Of a stretch of 6,800 nucleotides of DNA, positions 1-5,589 are shown piece after piece. Under the pieces are notes generated by a model that did not search any database, was not told the origin of the DNA, and saw nothing but the letters and a program-made list of their open reading frames with translations. Each line of letters opens with the position of its first letter. The first letter of the stretch is position 1. Position numbers and translations under genes: made by a program. This DNA comes from Candidatus Zixiibacteriota bacterium (lineage in GTDB: Bacteria > Zixibacteria > MSB-5A5 > JAUVRN01), in the NCBI GenBank assembly GCA_030597645.1, contig JAUVRN010000106.1:1-6800 (forward strand), read 5' to 3'.

Positions 1-176
1 CCCACCTGCGGTACCTGCCAGTCGATGGGCTCGTATTCGAACGCGGCAATCAGTTTGCCGCCGACGGATTCCGGTCCGCCCGCAGGCGGTGCGCTGCTGC
101 GTCCATGCTGGGCCCACGCGGACGTGGCGAGCAGAAGGACGGCGCTCAGTACGATCAGATATTTCAGCGTGTTCAT
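1..176 (-). CDS. Exported protein, probable second M16 peptidase-like subunit (N-terminal part only)
   Basis: Only the first 58 codons are present; the gene runs off the left edge. The N-terminus is a clear signal peptide: basic start (MNTLKY), hydrophobic core at residues 7-19, and an A-W-A/Q cleavage site after residue 22. A Ser/Pro/Gly-rich linker follows, then a segment around residues 41-58 (KLIAAFEYEPIDWQVPQV). That segment resembles the lead-in found before the first strand of many bacterial M16 (insulinase/pitrilysin-like) proteins. It begins 12 nt after the stop of a complete M16 peptidase, and M16 proteins of this kind are commonly encoded as tandem active/inactive pairs, so the partner subunit is the best guess. 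The HxxEH region is outside the window, so activity cannot be judged. An ATG at 182 is also in frame, but the AGGAGG at 185-190 lies only 2 nt from it and 8 nt from the ATG at 176, so 176 is preferred. The family call is mostly inference. Confidence 0.6.
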   Translation of the reverse strand, partial: MNTLKYLIVLSAVLLLATSAWAQHGRSSAPPAGGPESVGGKLIAAFEYEPIDWQVPQV

Positions 177-184
177 GGTCATGC

Positions 185-190
185 CCTCCT
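185..190 (-). promoter_or_regulatory. Shine-Dalgarno AGGAGG overlapping the upstream stop codon
   Basis: A perfect AGGAGG on the minus strand shares two bases with the TAG stop (189-191) of the upstream M16 gene. It sits 8 nt from the ATG at 176 and 2 nt from the ATG at 182. It therefore decides the start of the downstream gene and suggests translational coupling of the two M16 genes. Confidence 0.7.
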
Positions 191-1712
191 ACTTCATCGC
201 CTGCGGCTTGGAGCCGTCCTCCGGCTCCACGGGTTTCACGAGAATCGCCACAGTACGGCGCTTCTTGTCGAAGTACTTCTTGGCCACGCGCTGGATATCG
301 TCGGCGGTGACCGCCATGGTGGCGTCGCGGTGCCTGGTCATGTTGTTCCAGTCACCGGTCATCTGTTCCCAGCTCGCCAGCCGGATGGCCATGCCCATGT
401 TGGAATTGAGCTGGTTAATGAAGGCCGCTTCCACCTGATTGCGTACCTTCTCCAGCTCCCAATCGGTGACCGGTTCGGTCTTGATGTGTTCCAGCTCTTC
501 GCAGATGATCTCCTCGATGTCCTCGCACGTGTACCCCTCGAGCGGCTGCGTGCCGAAGACGAACAGGTCGGGATAGCGTACCATGCCGGGATCGCCCGAC
601 CAGATGTAGCGCGCGATCTTCTCGTCCACGAGCCGCTTGTAGAGGCGTGACGTGCGGCCGTCGGTGAGCACGCTGGAGATCACCTGCATCACCGCCTGGT
701 CCGGGTTGCCGAGCTGCGTGGACATGTAGCCGATCAGCATCTGCGGTTCGGCGTCGTATTCCACTTCGATCCGCTTCTCGCCTGCCGGTTCCGGCTCTTC
801 GGTAAAGACCGGGTCGGGTGGCGGCTGGCTGGGGATCGGTCCGAAGTACTTCTCACAAAGAGCGAATACCTCTTCGGCCTGAACGTCGCCCACGACCCCG
901 GCCACCAGGTTGTTGGGTGCGTAGTAGCGAATGAAGAACTCTTCGACTTCTTCGCGCATGACCGTGGATATGTCGGAGGCCCAGCCTATGACCGGCCAGC
1001 CGTACGGATGCGCGATAAACGCGGTGGAGTTGAACTGTTCCCAGAGTTTGCCACCCGGTGAGTTATCCGTGCGCATGCGTCGCTCTTCGTACACCACGTC
1101 CCGCTCGGAGTAGTATTCGCGCAGTACTGGATGTGCGATGCGGTCGGCCTCCATATACGCCCACAGTTCCAACCTGTTCCTCGGAAGCTGCACGTAGTAC
1201 TGCGTGGAGTTCTGGCCCGTGGAGGCGTTGAGGAACGTACCGCCGTTCTTGAGATACAGACCCCAGAGCTCGTCTTTGATGACGAATTCTTTCTGCTGAT
1301 CCTGCACCTCGGCGATCGAGTCACGCAGGGCGTCGGCGCGTTCCTGCGACCCGCCCCCGAAGGGCGACAGTAGCTTCGCCTTCTCGGCTTCCCATTCGTG
1401 CGCGAGCCGGTCGATCTCTTCCATGATCGTGACCTCGGCCTCGAAGTTGCGCGTGCCGAGGGTCGGCGTGCCTTTGAACATCATGTGTTCCAGCAGGTGC
1501 GCCGTGCCGGTGATGCCCGGCTTCTCGTCGACGGAGCCGACGTTGTAGCGCATAAACGTCGACACCACGGGCGCCGTCGAATTTTCCATCACCAGGATGA
1601 TCATGCCGTTGTCCAGCTGATGGCGTTTGACGTCCAGCTCGATGTCGCCGGCGGTGGCCACGGACGCCGCCACGAGCATCAGGGCCGGCAGGATCAGTAG
1701 AAATCGTTTCAT
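189..1712 (-). CDS. Exported M16 family zinc metallopeptidase (insulinase/pitrilysin-like)
   Basis: 507-residue zinc endopeptidase predicted to act in the periplasm or at the envelope on peptides or unfolded segments; the substrate is unknown. A signal peptide covers residues 1-21 (A-T-A/G site). The N-terminal M16 domain carries the inverted zinc motif HLLEH (His72, Glu75, His76), and the third metal ligand lies in the ERDVVYEERR segment (Glu209 or Glu210). About 134 residues separate His76 from that glutamate, against roughly 75 in classical members. The extra length is a charged helical insert at about residues 91-150, known from many bacterial M16 proteins. HPYGWPVIGW (235-244) and YYAPNNLVAGVVGDV (263-277) mark the end of the first domain. 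The M16_C domain follows (about 270-490), with DGRTSRLYKRL at 351-361. All catalytic residues are present, so this should be the active subunit of a pair with the gene 12 nt downstream. The start has GGGAG 7 nt upstream. Family is certain; biological role is not. Confidence 0.93.
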   Translation of the reverse strand: MKRFLLILPALMLVAASVATAGDIELDVKRHQLDNGMIILVMENSTAPVVSTFMRYNVGSVDEKPGITGTAHLLEHMMFKGTPTLGTRNFEAEVTIMEEIDRLAHEWEAEKAKLLSPFGGGSQERADALRDSIAEVQDQQKEFVIKDELWGLYLKNGGTFLNASTGQNSTQYYVQLPRNRLELWAYMEADRIAHPVLREYYSERDVVYEERRMRTDNSPGGKLWEQFNSTAFIAHPYGWPVIGWASDISTVMREEVEEFFIRYYAPNNLVAGVVGDVQAEEVFALCEKYFGPIPSQPPPDPVFTEEPEPAGEKRIEVEYDAEPQMLIGYMSTQLGNPDQAVMQVISSVLTDGRTSRLYKRLVDEKIARYIWSGDPGMVRYPDLFVFGTQPLEGYTCEDIEEIICEELEHIKTEPVTDWELEKVRNQVEAAFINQLNSNMGMAIRLASWEQMTGDWNNMTRHRDATMAVTADDIQRVAKKYFDKKRRTVAILVKPVEPEDGSKPQAMK

Positions 1713-1757
1713 ACAGTCACTCCCTTCAACGGGTCGAATACGTAACGGGGAACACCG

Positions 1758-1786
1758 AATATGCCGTGGACGGTAGGGCGAGCCAA
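1758..1786 (-). promoter_or_regulatory. Candidate sigma70-type promoter for the M16 gene pair
   Basis: Read on the minus strand, the 89-nt gap upstream of the M16 gene contains TTGGCT (1781-1786), exactly 17 nt, then CATATT (1758-1763). Each hexamer matches four of six consensus bases. The placement leaves a leader of about 40 nt before the ATG at 1712, including the GAAGGGAG ribosome site at 1720-1727. This is inferred by eye and assumes an E. coli-like housekeeping sigma factor. Confidence 0.4.
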
Positions 1787-1801
1787 GGGCTATCCATGAG
1801 G

Positions 1802-2920
1802 CTACACCACTCTCGCGACCAGCAGCGTTTGATCATCATCCACGTCGGCACGCCCGCGGATATCGGTCATGATGTGGGCGTAGAGTTCGTCTACGGGCCG
1901 GTCGGCCGCGGCGGCCACCAGCGCGCTGATACGCGCCATGCCGACGTCCGGATCCCACTCGTCGACGATCTCGATCAGCCCGTCGGTGAGCAGCACGAGT
2001 AGATCGCCGGGCTCGATCGCGACACGACCCGCCTCGAAAGACAGGTCCTCCACCACGCCCAGAGGCGGCGCCCCGCTGGGCAATTCCTCGACGGTAGCTG
2101 AAGCTTTGCGGTAGTGCAGTATCGAAGGATGCCCGGCCAGGATGTACTCCGCCTCGCCACGGTCATCGAACCGCATGGCCGCGAACGTCACGAACATCTC
2201 AGGTTCCTTGACCTGGAACACCACGCGGTTGAGATCGGCGCAGAGCTGATCGAGGGCACTCGAGTGCAGCAGTTTCATGCGGATGGCGCTCTTGACCATG
2301 CTCATGAACACGCCGGCTTTGACCCCGTGCCCTGACACGTCGGCCACATACAGTCCCAGGGAGCGCTCGTCCTGGACCACGTCCACCAGGTCGCCACCCA
2401 CTTCCATGGATGAGATCGACCGCCCGTAGATGTCCAGCTTCCGAGTACGCAGCGAGATCGTCGGAACGAGGTGCGAGTGGATCTGCTTCGCCAGACCGAT
2501 TTCGGTCTGCAAGCGCAGTGTTCTGGCTCCCTCGTTATTGAGGAAGACCACGAAGAACACATAGCCCACCACGATCAGCGCCACGGCGACGAGGGCGGCC
2601 TGTGTGATATTGGGATCGCCCAGCTCCGCTGTGCGATTGAGTCGCGTCGAGGCGATGCCCACCAGCACCTGACCCGGAATCAGTATGAACATGATCTTCA
2701 TGTTCCACATGAACGAGGCCGCCCAGCCGACGGCGATCAGGCCGGAGCTGAGCATCCAGCCCGCGACCACCCACCACGGCCAGTCGTCCGCCAGTCCGGC
2801 GGCGATGATCAGCGACAGGGGCGCGAAAATGCAGAATATGGCGGCGAAGAGCTTGAATCGCGAGGCGCCCGACAGGTGCTGGAACCAATCGGATTGTGCC
2901 TTTCGTGAGCGCGTATCCAT
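1802..2920 (-). CDS. Membrane-anchored SpoIIE/RsbU-type PP2C serine phosphatase
   Basis: 372-residue inner-membrane protein with a cytoplasmic phosphatase domain, of the kind that dephosphorylates anti-sigma-factor antagonists (STAS proteins) in partner-switching pathways. About four membrane segments lie at residues 23-42, 48-69, 73-91 and 107-128. A linker helix at 138-156 (EIGLAKQIHSHLVPTIS) matches the characteristic regulatory helix before RsbU/SpoIIE catalytic domains. The PP2C domain (about 160-372) keeps the metal-binding acidic residues: Asp177 in EVGGD, Asp194 in ADVSGHG, Asp313 in LLTDGL, and the DDDQTLLV end motif at 361-368. LAGHPSILHYR and GAPPLGV are also typical. It is therefore probably active. 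No sensor domain other than the membrane part is present, so the membrane segments or a partner may sense the signal. No STAS antagonist or RsbW-like kinase is in the window. The start is supported by AGGA 6 nt upstream. The gene follows the small membrane protein by 38 nt and is probably in the same transcript. Confidence 0.92.
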   Translation of the reverse strand: MDTRSRKAQSDWFQHLSGASRFKLFAAIFCIFAPLSLIIAAGLADDWPWWVVAGWMLSSGLIAVGWAASFMWNMKIMFILIPGQVLVGIASTRLNRTAELGDPNITQAALVAVALIVVGYVFFVVFLNNEGARTLRLQTEIGLAKQIHSHLVPTISLRTRKLDIYGRSISSMEVGGDLVDVVQDERSLGLYVADVSGHGVKAGVFMSMVKSAIRMKLLHSSALDQLCADLNRVVFQVKEPEMFVTFAAMRFDDRGEAEYILAGHPSILHYRKASATVEELPSGAPPLGVVEDLSFEAGRVAIEPGDLLVLLTDGLIEIVDEWDPDVGMARISALVAAAADRPVDELYAHIMTDIRGRADVDDDQTLLVARVV

Positions 2921-2958
2921 GGGGAGTCCTAACGCATGTGGTGCAGCAGGCTCGGGGA

Positions 2959-3192
2959 CTATGCCTGTGGAGGTCCCGAGCGCCGCTTCTTCCAGGTGCC
3001 CAGCAGCAACGTGATCATGCCCAGCAGCAGTTCATCGGCGAGCGGGATCACGTCGGGCACGATGACATCGACGACGAAGATACCGAGCGTGATGAGAAAG
3101 AGCGCCGGAAAGCGCAGACCGGAAGCGTACTTGAGAAGCAGCCCCACCAGGCCGCCCTTGGTCAAGGTTGTGCGAGAGATCGGTACGTGCAC
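2959..3192 (-). CDS. Small two-helix membrane protein, resembles DUF6116
   Basis: 77-residue protein of unknown function. After a short basic N-terminus there is one hydrophobic helix at about residues 27-47 (RFPALFLITLGIFVVDVIV), a short acidic turn (PDVIPLADE), a second hydrophobic stretch at about 53-65, and a basic tail (WKKRRSGPP). The pattern RFP.LFLIT...VD..VPD.IP..DE.LLG...LLLG.WK matches my recollection of the DUF6116 family of small bacterial membrane proteins; the assignment rests on memory of the pattern. The start used is a GTG only 3 nt after the stop of the LiaF-like gene, so translation is likely coupled. An internal GTG (codon 16) has a better AAGGGCGG site upstream, but it lies within about 12 residues of the first helix, so the N-terminus is uncertain. 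The basic tail suggests a cytosolic C-terminus by the positive-inside rule. Confidence 0.75.
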   Translation of the reverse strand: MHVPISRTTLTKGGLVGLLLKYASGLRFPALFLITLGIFVVDVIVPDVIPLADELLLGMITLLLGTWKKRRSGPPQA

Positions 3193-3195
3193 CCG

Positions 3196-3768
3196 TCAGC
3201 CGCGCGTCACTTTGATGTCGCCCAGGCCGGACCGGGCCACGATGCGCAGCTTTTTCGTCGCTGTGTCATACGTAGCATCCTGGTGGTTGAGCTGGGCGGC
3301 AAAGCCATCCGCATCATGGCCCAGGAGGTGAAGATCACCTACGCCGGTGCGGCCGTGTACGGAAACGGGTACATCCGACGGAACCCGAACCCGCATATCA
3401 CCAAGACCGATCTTGATGGCAACCACGTTTTCCTTGTCCTGCAGCCGGGTCTTGGTGAGGTCCAGCTCCACCTCGCCGGCGCCCATTCTGAGATCGAGAC
3501 CCTGCTCGCTGATGCTGTCGGGAGACATGTCGAGGTCGCCCAGGCCGTGCTTGATCCTCTGCGGAGAGGGACCGCCGGTCACGACCTCTTTGCTCCGGCC
3601 GCCCCAGAGCATCCACACGCCCACGGCAATGATGGCAATGGGCCAGATGCTCCCGACCAAGTCGCCGAAATCACAGTAGATTACGCCCAGGTTGTCGAGC
3701 AGCCAGACGAAGCCGACCACCATGAGAACCAGGCCCCAGAACCAGCCACCGAACAGTTTGGACACCAT
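3196..3768 (-). CDS. LiaF-like membrane protein with GxGD-repeat beta domain
   Basis: 190-residue protein with two parts. Residues 8-57 form a short two-helix membrane hairpin (GWFWGLVLMVVGFVWLLDNLGV, then IWPIAIIAVGVWMLWGG), the LiaI-LiaF-like transmembrane type. Residues 70-190 form a beta-rich domain like the C-terminal part of LiaF (cell-wall-active antibiotic response family). It has five regularly spaced short repeats: GLGD at 75-78, GAGE at 96-99, GLGD at 121-124, GVGD at 142-145 and GLGD at 181-184, each followed by alternating hydrophobic residues. In Firmicutes LiaF inhibits the LiaS kinase. No histidine kinase or response regulator is seen here, so that role should not be transferred; a membrane or envelope sensing or scaffold function is inferred. 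The start ATG has AGAGAGG 4 nt upstream. It follows amrS by 61 nt and leads a compact group with the small membrane protein and the SpoIIE phosphatase. Confidence 0.8.
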   Translation of the reverse strand: MVSKLFGGWFWGLVLMVVGFVWLLDNLGVIYCDFGDLVGSIWPIAIIAVGVWMLWGGRSKEVVTGGPSPQRIKHGLGDLDMSPDSISEQGLDLRMGAGEVELDLTKTRLQDKENVVAIKIGLGDMRVRVPSDVPVSVHGRTGVGDLHLLGHDADGFAAQLNHQDATYDTATKKLRIVARSGLGDIKVTRG

Positions 3769-3829
3769 AGGACCTCTCTTCCGTGCTTATCAGACGTAAA
3801 TCCGGGCTGCCAGGTTGCCTATCAGTCTC

Positions 3830-4972
3830 CTAGCCACAGGGCTCATGTCGGGAAGGCGACGAGGAGCCAGTGGCGGGCCTGGGTATGCCCGGCCCCACCG
3901 ATGTCCTGGCGGTCATGGTTCCCCAGAAGCCGGCTATGGAACGGCTGCATTTGGGGCAGGTGCCCTCCTTCAGCCGGTTGGAGCGGACATAGAACCCCTG
4001 TCGTTCGATCAGGAGCTCGCCACAGTCCGGGCAGAGGGTGTTTTCGCGGTCGCCCACGCGGCCCGGCAGGTTGCCGGGATAGACGAAGTGGAGGCCTTCC
4101 TCCTGGCCGATGTCGTAGGCCCGAATCAGCGTCTTCACCGGCGTCGAGGGCGTGGTATCCATTTTGTAATTGGGGTGAAACGCCGTCACGTGCCACGGAA
4201 TGTCGGGCGACACTCCCGCGAGGAAGCGCGCGATGTCGCGCAGCTCTTCATCGGAATCGTTGAAGCCGGGTACGACCAATGTCACCACTTCGGTCCAGAA
4301 CTTCATCTCGTACAGCATGGTGATCGTATCGAGCACCACCTGCAGTACGCCGCCCAGCGATCGGTACGGCCGGTCGCGGAACCCCTTGAGATCGACCTTG
4401 TAGAGATCCACGTGCGGGCGCAGGTATTCGAGCACTTCGCGGGTGCCGTTGCCGTTGGAGACGTACCCGCAGGCGATACCGTGCTCGCGCGCCCGACGGA
4501 AGATCTCTACGGCCCACTCGCTGGTGATGAGCGGTTCGTTGTATGTGCTGACGATGACCGGCACGCGGTTGCGTACAGCCAGTTCGACGGTGCGCTCGGC
4601 GGTGATATGATGCGTGTCGCTGACCGCGCGATCGTCGCGAAGTGCTTGCGAAGTGATCCAGTTCTGACAGTAGCTGCAGTGCAGGTCGCAGCCGAGCATC
4701 CCGAACGACAGTGCCTCCTGGCCCGGAAAGGCATGGTAGAACGGCTTCTTCTCGATGGGGTCCACCTGCAGGCCGGCCACGTAGCCGGCCGGCACGCGCA
4801 GTTCGCCGTCGCGATGAACGCGGACCTTGCAGATCCCCTCGAGGCCTTCGTAGATGACACAGCGGTGACCGCAGGCCAGGCAACGGATGCTGTCCAGTAC
4901 GTCGGGCCGGACCAGCTCCGGCGCCGCGGGCATCGTGTGGTCGGCGATCAGACTACGCAGGCTCTCGCTCAT
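3830..4972 (-). CDS. amrS: AmmeMemoRadiSam system radical SAM enzyme
   Basis: 380-residue cytosolic iron-sulfur enzyme. The radical SAM signature CDLHCSYC (Cys95, Cys99, Cys102) binds the [4Fe-4S] cluster that cleaves S-adenosylmethionine. An N-terminal cysteine group (Cys31, 34, 38, 48; CLACGHRC then GICKVR) and a C-terminal zinc-ribbon-like group (Cys314, 317, 339, 342) flank the barrel. STYNEPLITSEW (142-153), YVSNGNGT (170-177), LYKVDLKGF (190-198), WHVTAFHPNYKM (260-271) and GLHFVYPGNLPG (293-304) are the pattern of the AmmeMemoRadiSam family, named for neighbours AMMECR1 and Memo. Its reaction is not established to my knowledge. Neither partner gene is in this window. The tail after the zinc ribbon (about 30 residues, Gly/Ser/Pro-rich) looks unstructured. 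A TTG at 4987 is in frame, but AGGAG lies between it and the ATG at 4972, so the ATG is chosen. PflA-like activating enzymes are more distant alternatives. Confidence 0.9.
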   Translation of the reverse strand: MSESLRSLIADHTMPAAPELVRPDVLDSIRCLACGHRCVIYEGLEGICKVRVHRDGELRVPAGYVAGLQVDPIEKKPFYHAFPGQEALSFGMLGCDLHCSYCQNWITSQALRDDRAVSDTHHITAERTVELAVRNRVPVIVSTYNEPLITSEWAVEIFRRAREHGIACGYVSNGNGTREVLEYLRPHVDLYKVDLKGFRDRPYRSLGGVLQVVLDTITMLYEMKFWTEVVTLVVPGFNDSDEELRDIARFLAGVSPDIPWHVTAFHPNYKMDTTPSTPVKTLIRAYDIGQEEGLHFVYPGNLPGRVGDRENTLCPDCGELLIERQGFYVRSNRLKEGTCPKCSRSIAGFWGTMTARTSVGPGIPRPATGSSSPSRHEPCG

Positions 4973-4979
4973 ATCGTGA

Positions 4980-4984
4980 CTCCT
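4980..4984 (-). promoter_or_regulatory. Shine-Dalgarno AGGAG that fixes the amrS start
   Basis: AGGAG on the minus strand lies 7 nt before the ATG at 4972. It sits inside the open frame that would begin at the TTG at 4987, which argues against the longer start. Confidence 0.7.
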
Positions 4985-4998
4985 CAATTAAGGTATAC

Positions 4999-5505
4999 GT
5001 GACGCCGGCGGCCTGCAATATCTTGCCTGCCATGGGCACAGACGGCGATCCGGCGCAGCGCGCCTACGAGCGCGCCATTCGACTGCTCGCGCGCAGGGCG
5101 CACGCTCGTGAGGAGCTGTACCGCAAGCTCGTGGACCGGGGTGTGCCGAAGGATCTGACCCGGGATGCCGTGGCACGCGTCGCGGCCGAGGGCTATCTCG
5201 ACGATCTGGAATTCGCCCGGAGCTTCGCCCGGGATGCACGGGACCACAAGGGCTGGGCGCCGGCCCGGATCAAGCGCGACCTGGCGCGCCGAGGGGCCTC
5301 CCCGGCGGAGGCCGACGAGGCGACGCGGGAACAGCCCACCGAGACGGACCTGTTGACGCAGGCGCTGGTGCTGGCGCGCAAGCGGGCACCTCAGCGCTCG
5401 GGAGACCGTCAATCGATACGCAGGCGCCTGGCCGCCTACCTGGAACGCCGCGGCTTCCCGGTGTCGGTGTGCCGGGCTGCGGTGGACGACGTTGCGCCCT
5501 TCTGA
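4999..5505 (+). CDS. recX: RecX family regulator of RecA
   Basis: 168-residue all-helical, highly basic protein. RecX proteins bind the RecA filament groove and modulate, usually inhibit, recombinase and coprotease activity. Three tandem three-helix RecX repeats are visible: residues about 22-80 (AYERAIRLLARRAHAREELY through GYLDDLEFARSFARD), about 84-112 (KGWAPARIKRDLARRGASP) and about 139-165 (RRRLAAYLERRGFPVSVCRA). The hallmark GYLDDxxFA motif is at 65-73. Length is normal. The start is uncertain: the GTG at 4999 has TAAGG 5 nt upstream, whereas the ATG at 5032 (codon 12) has no clear ribosome site but gives a more typical RecX N-terminus. The gene is divergent from amrS, with only 26 nt (or 59 nt) between starts. 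It is followed by alaS after 84 nt, an order often seen in bacteria as recA-recX-alaS; recA is not next to it here. Confidence 0.9.
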   Translation: MTPAACNILPAMGTDGDPAQRAYERAIRLLARRAHAREELYRKLVDRGVPKDLTRDAVARVAAEGYLDDLEFARSFARDARDHKGWAPARIKRDLARRGASPAEADEATREQPTETDLLTQALVLARKRAPQRSGDRQSIRRRLAAYLERRGFPVSVCRAAVDDVAPF

Positions 5506-5520
5506 GTAGGCCGGTATATT
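5492..5520 (+). promoter_or_regulatory. Candidate sigma70-type promoter for alaS
   Basis: TTGCGC (5492-5497) is followed by a 17-nt spacer and TATATT (5515-5520). The -10 is strong (five of six consensus bases) and the -35 weak (TTG only). The element overlaps the last codons of recX and would give alaS a leader of about 60-65 nt, so alaS may be transcribed both with recX and on its own. Identified by eye only. Confidence 0.4.
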
Positions 5521-5556
5521 GGCCCGTTCCGGGGGTTCCGGCGGCCGTATCGGGCC
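5521..5556 (+). other. GC-rich inverted repeat in the alaS leader
   Basis: GGCCCG (5521-5526) pairs perfectly with CGGGCC (5551-5556) across a 24-nt loop. Inside the loop two CCGG tetramers (5529-5532 and 5538-5541) can form a short inner stem. It lies just after the candidate -10 and ends about 33 nt before the alaS ATG. No run of T follows, so it is not an intrinsic terminator. It does not show T-box features. A structured leader is possible, but chance pairing in GC-rich DNA is equally possible. Confidence 0.3.
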
Positions 5557-5589
5557 CGCAAACATCTCGCGAAACAGGATTTGGATTCC

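Noticed and set aside
2687..2705. Perfect 8-bp inverted repeat GAACATGA-TCT-TCATGTTC.
   Set aside because: It is inside the membrane part of the SpoIIE phosphatase gene, in codons for Met, Phe, Lys and Ile, and is not followed by a T-run. One such repeat is not surprising in 6.8 kb.
3769..3829. Possible terminator or promoter between amrS and the LiaF-like gene.
   Set aside because: No stem followed by T-run and no pair of convincing hexamers with 16-18 nt spacing were found, so read-through from amrS cannot be excluded or shown.
2896..4263. A 455-codon open frame on the plus strand across the LiaF-like, small membrane and amrS genes.
   Set aside because: It lies opposite three well-supported genes, its product is rich in His, Pro, Arg and Ala with no recognisable domain, and long antisense frames are common in GC-rich coding DNA.
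4771..4790. Perfect 7-bp inverted repeat GGCCGGC-6 nt-GCCGGCC.
   Set aside because: It falls within amrS codons for the repeated-looking PAGYVAGL segment; GC-rich codon use explains it.
4985..4987. TTG as the amrS start, giving a protein five residues longer.
   Set aside because: The AGGAG ribosome site lies inside that extension, 7 nt before the ATG at 4972.
3815..5002. A 395-codon plus-strand open frame almost exactly opposite amrS.
   Set aside because: amrS has unmistakable family motifs. The opposite frame is a shadow of its codon bias, with no known domain; its resemblance to a real gene in length is a by-product.
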